Source: Closterium sp. Naga37s-1
Taxonomy: Eukaryota; Streptophyta; Zygnematophyceae; Desmidiales; Closteriaceae
Length of the DNA stretch: 64,000 bases
Direction of reading: 5' to 3'
Assembly: GCA_947471745.1 (NCBI GenBank)
Contig: CANJKZ010000172.1
Span: forward strand, 2,784,501 to 2,848,500
Part shown: positions 58,501 to 64,000 of the stretch, piece by piece
How the letters are laid out: each line of letters starts with the position of its first letter
Numbering within the stretch: the stretch's first letter is position 1
The notes under the pieces: generated by a model
What the model saw: only the letters and a program-made list of their open reading frames with translations
Told to the model about the DNA's origin: nothing
Databases searched by the model: none
Position numbers and translations under genes: made by a program

Positions 58501-61500
58501 GCTGTGATACACTCATGCCTTTTGAGTCGACTCAGAACTCGTCTGCTTGGGCTTCCTCGTGTGCATGTGCTGTGATACACTCATGCCTTTTGAGTCGACT
58601 CAGAACTCGTCTGCTTGGGCTTCCTCGTGTGCATGTGCTGTGATACACTCATGCCTTTTGAGTCGACTCAGAACTCGTCTGCTTGGGCTTCCTCGTGTGC
58701 ATGTGCTGTGATACACTCATGCCTTTTGAGTCGACTCAGAACTCGTCTGCTTGGGCTTCCTCGTGTGCATGTGCTGTGATACACTCATGCCTTTTGAGTC
58801 GACTCAGAACTCGTCTGCTTGGGCTTCCTCGTGTGCATGTGCTGTGATACACTCATGCCTTTTGAGTCGACTCAGAACTCGTCTGCTTGGGCTTCCTCGT
58901 GTGCATGTGCTGTGATACACTCATGCCTTTTGAGTCGACTCAGAACTCGTCTGCTTGGGCTTCCTCGTGTGCATGTGCTGTGATACACTCATGCCTTTTG
59001 AGTCGACTCAGAACTCGTCTGCTTGGGCTTCCTCGTGTGCATGTGCTGTGATACACTCATGCCTTTTGAGTCGACTCAGAACTCGTCTGCTTGGGCTTCC
59101 TCGTGTGCATGTGCTGTGATACACTCATGCCTTTTGAGTCGACTCAGAACTCGTCTGCTTGGGCTTCCTCGTGTGCATGTGCTGTGATACACTCATGCCT
59201 TTTGAGTCGACTCAGAACTCGTCTGCTTGGGCTTCCTCGTGTGCATGTGCTGTGATACACTCATGCCTTTTGAGTCGACTCAGAACTCGTCTGCTTGGGC
59301 TTCCTCGTGTGCATGTGCTGTGATACACTCATGCCTTTTGAGTCGACTCAGAACTCGTCTGCTTGGGCTTCCTCGTGTGCATGTGCTGTGATACACTCAT
59401 GCCTTTTGAGTCGACTCAGAACTCGTCTGCTTGGGCTTCCTCGTGTGCATGTGCTGTGATACACTCATGCCTTTTGAGTCGACTCAGAACTCGTCTGCTT
59501 GGGCTTCCTCGTGTGCATGTGCTGTGATACACTCATGCCTTTTGAGTCGACTCAGAACTCGTCTGCTTGGGCTTCCTCGTGTGCATGTGCTGTGATACAC
59601 TCATGCCTTTTGAGTCGACTCAGAACTCGTCTGCTTGGGCTTCCTCGTGTGCATGTGCTGTGATACACTCATGCCTTTTGAGTCGACTCAGAACTCGTCT
59701 GCTTGGGCTTCCTCGTGTGCATGTGCTGTGATACACTCATGCCTTTTGAGTCGACTCAGAACTCGTCTGCTTGGGCTTCCTCGTGTGCATGTGCTGTGAT
59801 ACACTCATGCCTTTTGAGTCGACTCAGAACTCGTCTGCTTGGGCTTCCTCGTGTGCATGTGCTGTGATACACTCATGCCTTTTGAGTCGACTCAGAACTC
59901 GTCTGCTTGGGCTTCCTCGTGTGCATGTGCTGTGATACACTCATGCCTTTTGAGTCGACTCAGAACTCGTCTGCTTGGGCTTCCTCGTGTGCATGTGCTG
60001 TGATACACTCATGCCTTTTGAGTCGACTCAGAACTCGTCTGCTTGGGCTTCCTCGTGTGCATGTGCTGTGATACACTCATGCCTTTTGAGTCGACTCAGA
60101 ACTCGTCTGCTTGGGCTTCCTCGTGTGCATGTGCTGTGATACACTCATGCCTTTTGAGTCGACTCAGAACTCGTCTGCTTGGGCTTCCTCGTGTGCATGT
60201 GCTGTGATACACTCATGCCTTTTGAGTCGACTCAGAACTCGTCTGCTTGGGCTTCCTCGTGTGCATGTGCTGTGATACACTCATGCCTTTTGAGTCGACT
60301 CAGAACTCGTCTGCTTGGGCTTCCTCGTGTGCATGTGCTGTGATACACTCATGCCTTTTGAGTCGACTCAGAACTCGTCTGCTTGGGCTTCCTCGTGTGC
60401 ATGTGCTGTGATACACTCATGCCTTTTGAGTCGACTCAGAACTCGTCTGCTTGGGCTTCCTCGTGTGCATGTGCTGTGATACACTCATGCCTTTTGAGTC
60501 GACTCAGAACTCGTCTGCTTGGGCTTCCTCGTGTGCATGTGCTGTGATACACTCATGCCTTTTGAGTCGACTCAGAACTCGTCTGCTTGGGCTTCCTCGT
60601 GTGCATGTGCTGTGATACACTCATGCCTTTTGAGTCGACTCAGAACTCGTCTGCTTGGGCTTCCTCGTGTGCATGTGCTGTGATACACTCATGCCTTTTG
60701 AGTCGACTCAGAACTCGTCTGCTTGGGCTTCCTCGTGTGCATGTGCTGTGATACACTCATGCCTTTTGAGTCGACTCAGAACTCGTCTGCTTGGGCTTCC
60801 TCGTGTGCATGTGCTGTGATACACTCATGCCTTTTGAGTCGACTCAGAACTCGTCTGCTTGGGCTTCCTCGTGTGCATGTGCTGTGATACAATCATGCCT
60901 TTTGAGTCGACTCAGAACTCGTCTGCTTGGGCTTCCTCGTGTGCATGTGCTGTGATACACTCATGCCTTTTGAGTCGACTCAGAACTCGTCTGCTTGGGC
61001 TTCCTCGTGTGCATGTGCTGTGATACACTCATGCCTTTTGAGTCGACTCAGAACTCGTCTGCTTGGGCTTCCTCGTGTGCATGTGCTGTGATACACTCAT
61101 GCCTTTTGAGTCGACTCAGAACTCGTCTGCTTGGGCTTCCTCGTGTGCATGTGCTGTGATACACTCATGCCTTTTGAGTCGACTCAGAACTCGTCTGCTT
61201 GGGCTTCCTCGTGTGCATGTGCTGTGATACACTCATGCCTTTTGAGTCGACTCAGAACTCGTCTGCTTGGGCTTCCTCGTGTGCATGTGCTGTGATACAC
61301 TCATGCCTTTTGAGTCGACTCAGAACTCGTCTGCTTGGGCTTCCTCGTGTGCATGTGCTGTGATACACTCATGCCTTTTGAGTCGACTCAGAACTCGTCT
61401 GCTTGGGCTTCCTCGTGTGCATGTGCTGTGATACACTCATGCCTTTTGAGTCGACTCAGAACTCGTCTGCTTGGGCTTCCTCGTGTGCATGTGCTGTGAT

Positions 61501-64000
61501 ACACTCATGCCTTTTGAGTCGACTCAGAACTCGTCTGCTTGGGCTTCCTCGTGTGCATGTGCTGTGATACACTCATGCCTTTTGAGTCGACTCAGAACTC
61601 GTCTGCTTGGGCTTCCTCGTGTGCATGTGCTGTGATACACTCATGCCTTTTGAGTCGACTCAGAACTCGTCTGCTTGGGCTTCCTCGTGTGCATGTGCTG
61701 TGATACACTCATGCCTTTTGAGTCGACTCAGAACTCGTCTGCTTGGGCTTCCTCGTGTGCATGTGCTGTGATACACTCATGCCTTTTGAGTCGACTCAGA
61801 ACTCGTCTGCTTGGGCTTCCTCGTGTGCATGTGCTGTGATACACTCATGCCTTTTGAGTCGACTCAGAACTCGTCTGCTTGGGCTTCCTCGTGTGCATGT
61901 GCTGTGATACACTCATGCCTTTTGAGTCGACTCAGAACTCGTCTGCTTGGGCTTCCTCGTGTGCATGTGCTGTGATACACTCATGCCTTTTGAGTCGACT
62001 CAGAACTCGTCTGCTTGGGCTTCCTCGTGTGCATGTGCTGTGATACACTCATGCCTTTTGAGTCGACTCAGAACTCGTCTGCTTGGGCTTCCTCGTGTGC
62101 ATGTGCTGTGATACACTCATGCCTTTTGAGTCGACTCAGAACTCGTCTGCTTGGGCTTCCTCGTGTGCATGTGCTGTGATACACTCATGCCTTTTGAGTC
62201 GACTCAGAACTCGTCTGCTTGGGCTTCCTCGTGTGCATGTGCTGTGATACACTCATGCCTTTTGAGTCGACTCAGAACTCGTCTGCTTGGGCTTCCTCGT
62301 GTGCATGTGCTGTGATACACTCATGCCTTTTGAGTCGACTCAGAACTCGTCTGCTTGGGCTTCCTCGTGTGCATGTGCTGTGATACACTCATGCCTTTTG
62401 AGTCGACTCAGAACTCGTCTGCTTGGGCTTCCTCGTGTGCATGTGCTGTGATACACTCATGCCTTTTGAGTCGACTCAGAACTCGTCTGCTTGGGCTTCC
62501 TCGTGTGCATGTGCTGTGATACACTCATGCCTTTTGAGTCGACTCAGAACTCGTCTGCTTGGGCTTCCTCGTGTGCATGTGCTGTGATACACTCATGCCT
62601 TTTGAGTCGACTCAGAACTCGTCTGCTTGGGCTTCCTCGTGTGCATGTGCTGTGATACACTCATGCCTTTTGAGTCGACTCAGAACTCGTCTGCTTGGGC
62701 TTCCTCGTGTGCATGTGCTGTGATACACTCATGCCTTTTGAGTCGACTCAGAACTCGTCTGCTTGGGCTTCCTCGTGTGCATGTGCTGTGATACACTCAT
62801 GCCTTTTGAGTCGACTCAGAACTCGTCTGCTTGGGCTTCCTCGTGTGCATGTGCTGTGATACACTCATGCCTTTTGAGTCGACTCAGAACTCGTCTGCTT
62901 GGGCTTCCTCGTGTGCATGTGCTGTGATACACTCATGCCTTTTGAGTCGACTCAGAACTCGTCTGCTTGGGCTTCCTCGTGTGCATGTGCTGTGATACAC
63001 TCATGCCTTTTGAGTCGACTCAGAACTCGTCTGCTTGGGCTTCCTCGTGTGCATGTGCTGTGATACACTCATGCCTTTTGAGTCGACTCAGAACTCGTCT
63101 GCTTGGGCTTCCTCGTGTGCATGTGCTGTGATACACTCATGCCTTTTGAGTCGACTCAGAACTCGTCTGCTTGGGCTTCCTCGTGTGCATGTGCTGTGAT
63201 ACACTCATGCCTTTTGAGTCGACTCAGAACTCGTCTGCTTGGGCTTCCTCGTGTGCATGTGCTGTGATACACTCATGCCTTTTGAGTCGACTCAGAACTC
63301 GTCTGCTTGGGCTTCCTCGTGTGCATGTGCTGTGATACACTCATGCCTTTTGAGTCGACTCAGAACTCGTCTGCTTGGGCTTCCTCGTGTGCATGTGCTG
63401 TGATACACTCATGCCTTTTGAGTCGACTCAGAACTCGTCTGCTTGGGCTTCCTCGTGTGCATGTGCTGTGATACACTCATGCCTTTTGAGTCGACTCAGA
63501 ACTCGTCTGCTTGGGCTTCCTCGTGTGCATGTGCTGTGATACACTCATGCCTTTTGAGTCGACTCAGAACTCGTCTGCTTGGGCTTCCTCGTGTGCATGT
63601 GCTGTGATACACTCATGCCTTTTGAGTCGACTCAGAACTCGTCTGCTTGGGCTTCCTCGTGTGCATGTGCTGTGATACACTCATGCCTTTTGAGTCGACT
63701 CAGAACTCGTCTGCTTGGGCTTCCTCGTGTGCATGTGCTGTGATACACTCATGCCTTTTGAGTCGACTCAGAACTCGTCTGCTTGGGCTTCCTCGTGTGC
63801 ATGTGCTGTGATACACTCATGCCTTTTGAGTCGACTCAGAACTCGTCTGCTTGGGCTTCCTCGTGTGCATGTGCTGTGATACACTCATGCCTTTTGAGTC
63901 GACTCAGAACTCGTCTGCTTGGGCTTCCTCGTGTGCATGTGCTGTGATACACTCATGCCTTTTGAGTCGACTCAGAACTCGTCTGCTTGGGCTTCCTCGT
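52567..64000. repeat. 68-bp satellite array, about 168 copies, open at the window end
   Basis: The monomer runs ACACTCATGCCTTTTGAGTC, GACTCAGAACTCGTCTGCTT, GGGCTTCCTCGTGTGCATGT, GCTGTGAT; lines of sequence recur exactly every 1,020 bases (15 x 68). Each unit has the perfect 12-bp palindrome TGAGTCGACTCA. Copies are almost identical. Monomer 1 reads GATACACTC. Monomers 2-19 (to about 53820) read GATTCACTC. The rest read GATACACTC, with rare single changes (for example near 53532, 56265, 57353 and 60891). It begins about 210 bp after the donor of exon 15 and appears to lie in an intron of that gene. No gene is present in it. Confidence 0.98.

Noticed and set aside
52567-64000. CRISPR-like regular repeat array
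   Set aside because: There are no unique spacers; the entire 68-bp unit repeats. The context is a eukaryotic intron.

Overview
ORGANISM. The window is nuclear DNA of an intron-rich, GC-rich eukaryote of the green lineage. The erlin-like gene reads much closer to land-plant erlins than to animal ones. The LTR elements use initiator-tRNA-Met-type primer sites (TGGTATCAGAGC), as is common in plants. The introns are very C-rich and full of microsatellites. A streptophyte alga such as a zygnematophyte is my best guess; this is inference from memory of families, not a database result. LAYOUT. 1-8204: two chromodomain Ty3/gypsy elements in tandem sharing a central LTR. About 8.8-15.9 kb: minus-strand host gene for an erlin/SPFH membrane protein, 9 visible exons, introns filled with simple repeats including a 1.75 kb, 16-bp minisatellite. 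16.2-16.6 kb: a long foldback repeat in the 5' flank of that gene. 17-39.2 kb: a transposon island with a copia fragment, a 280-bp SMART-like mini-LTR element, a truncated minus-strand copia, a minus-strand LINE-like element interrupted by a 1.5 kb non-autonomous LTR element, and a larger copia (28224-39213, TSD TATTT) whose 5' LTR is split by a hAT DNA transposon (34840-38979, TSD CATGTACT). About 40.3-52.4 kb: a plus-strand host gene of at least 15 exons. Every exon junction I placed keeps the reading frame, giving about 1,470 codons with the 3' end still open. It encodes a GlmS-like protein: class II glutamine amidotransferase, then SIS domain, then membrane segments. 52567-64000: a nearly homogeneous 68-bp satellite, about 168 copies, lying after the last visible splice donor of that gene and running off the window. 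WHAT STANDS OUT. Both host genes carry partial copies ('echoes') of exon ends plus the adjoining splice region, 80-212 bp from the real exon. I count eight around the amidotransferase exons at 5' edges or 3' edges with one copy each, two further copies downstream of exon 13, and two in the erlin gene. This repeated pattern, the intronic satellite with a perfect 12-bp palindrome (TGAGTCGACTCA) in each monomer, and the membrane-linked amidotransferase/SIS protein with an internal candidate cysteine nucleophile are the observations most worth following. All retroelements here are treated as fossils.
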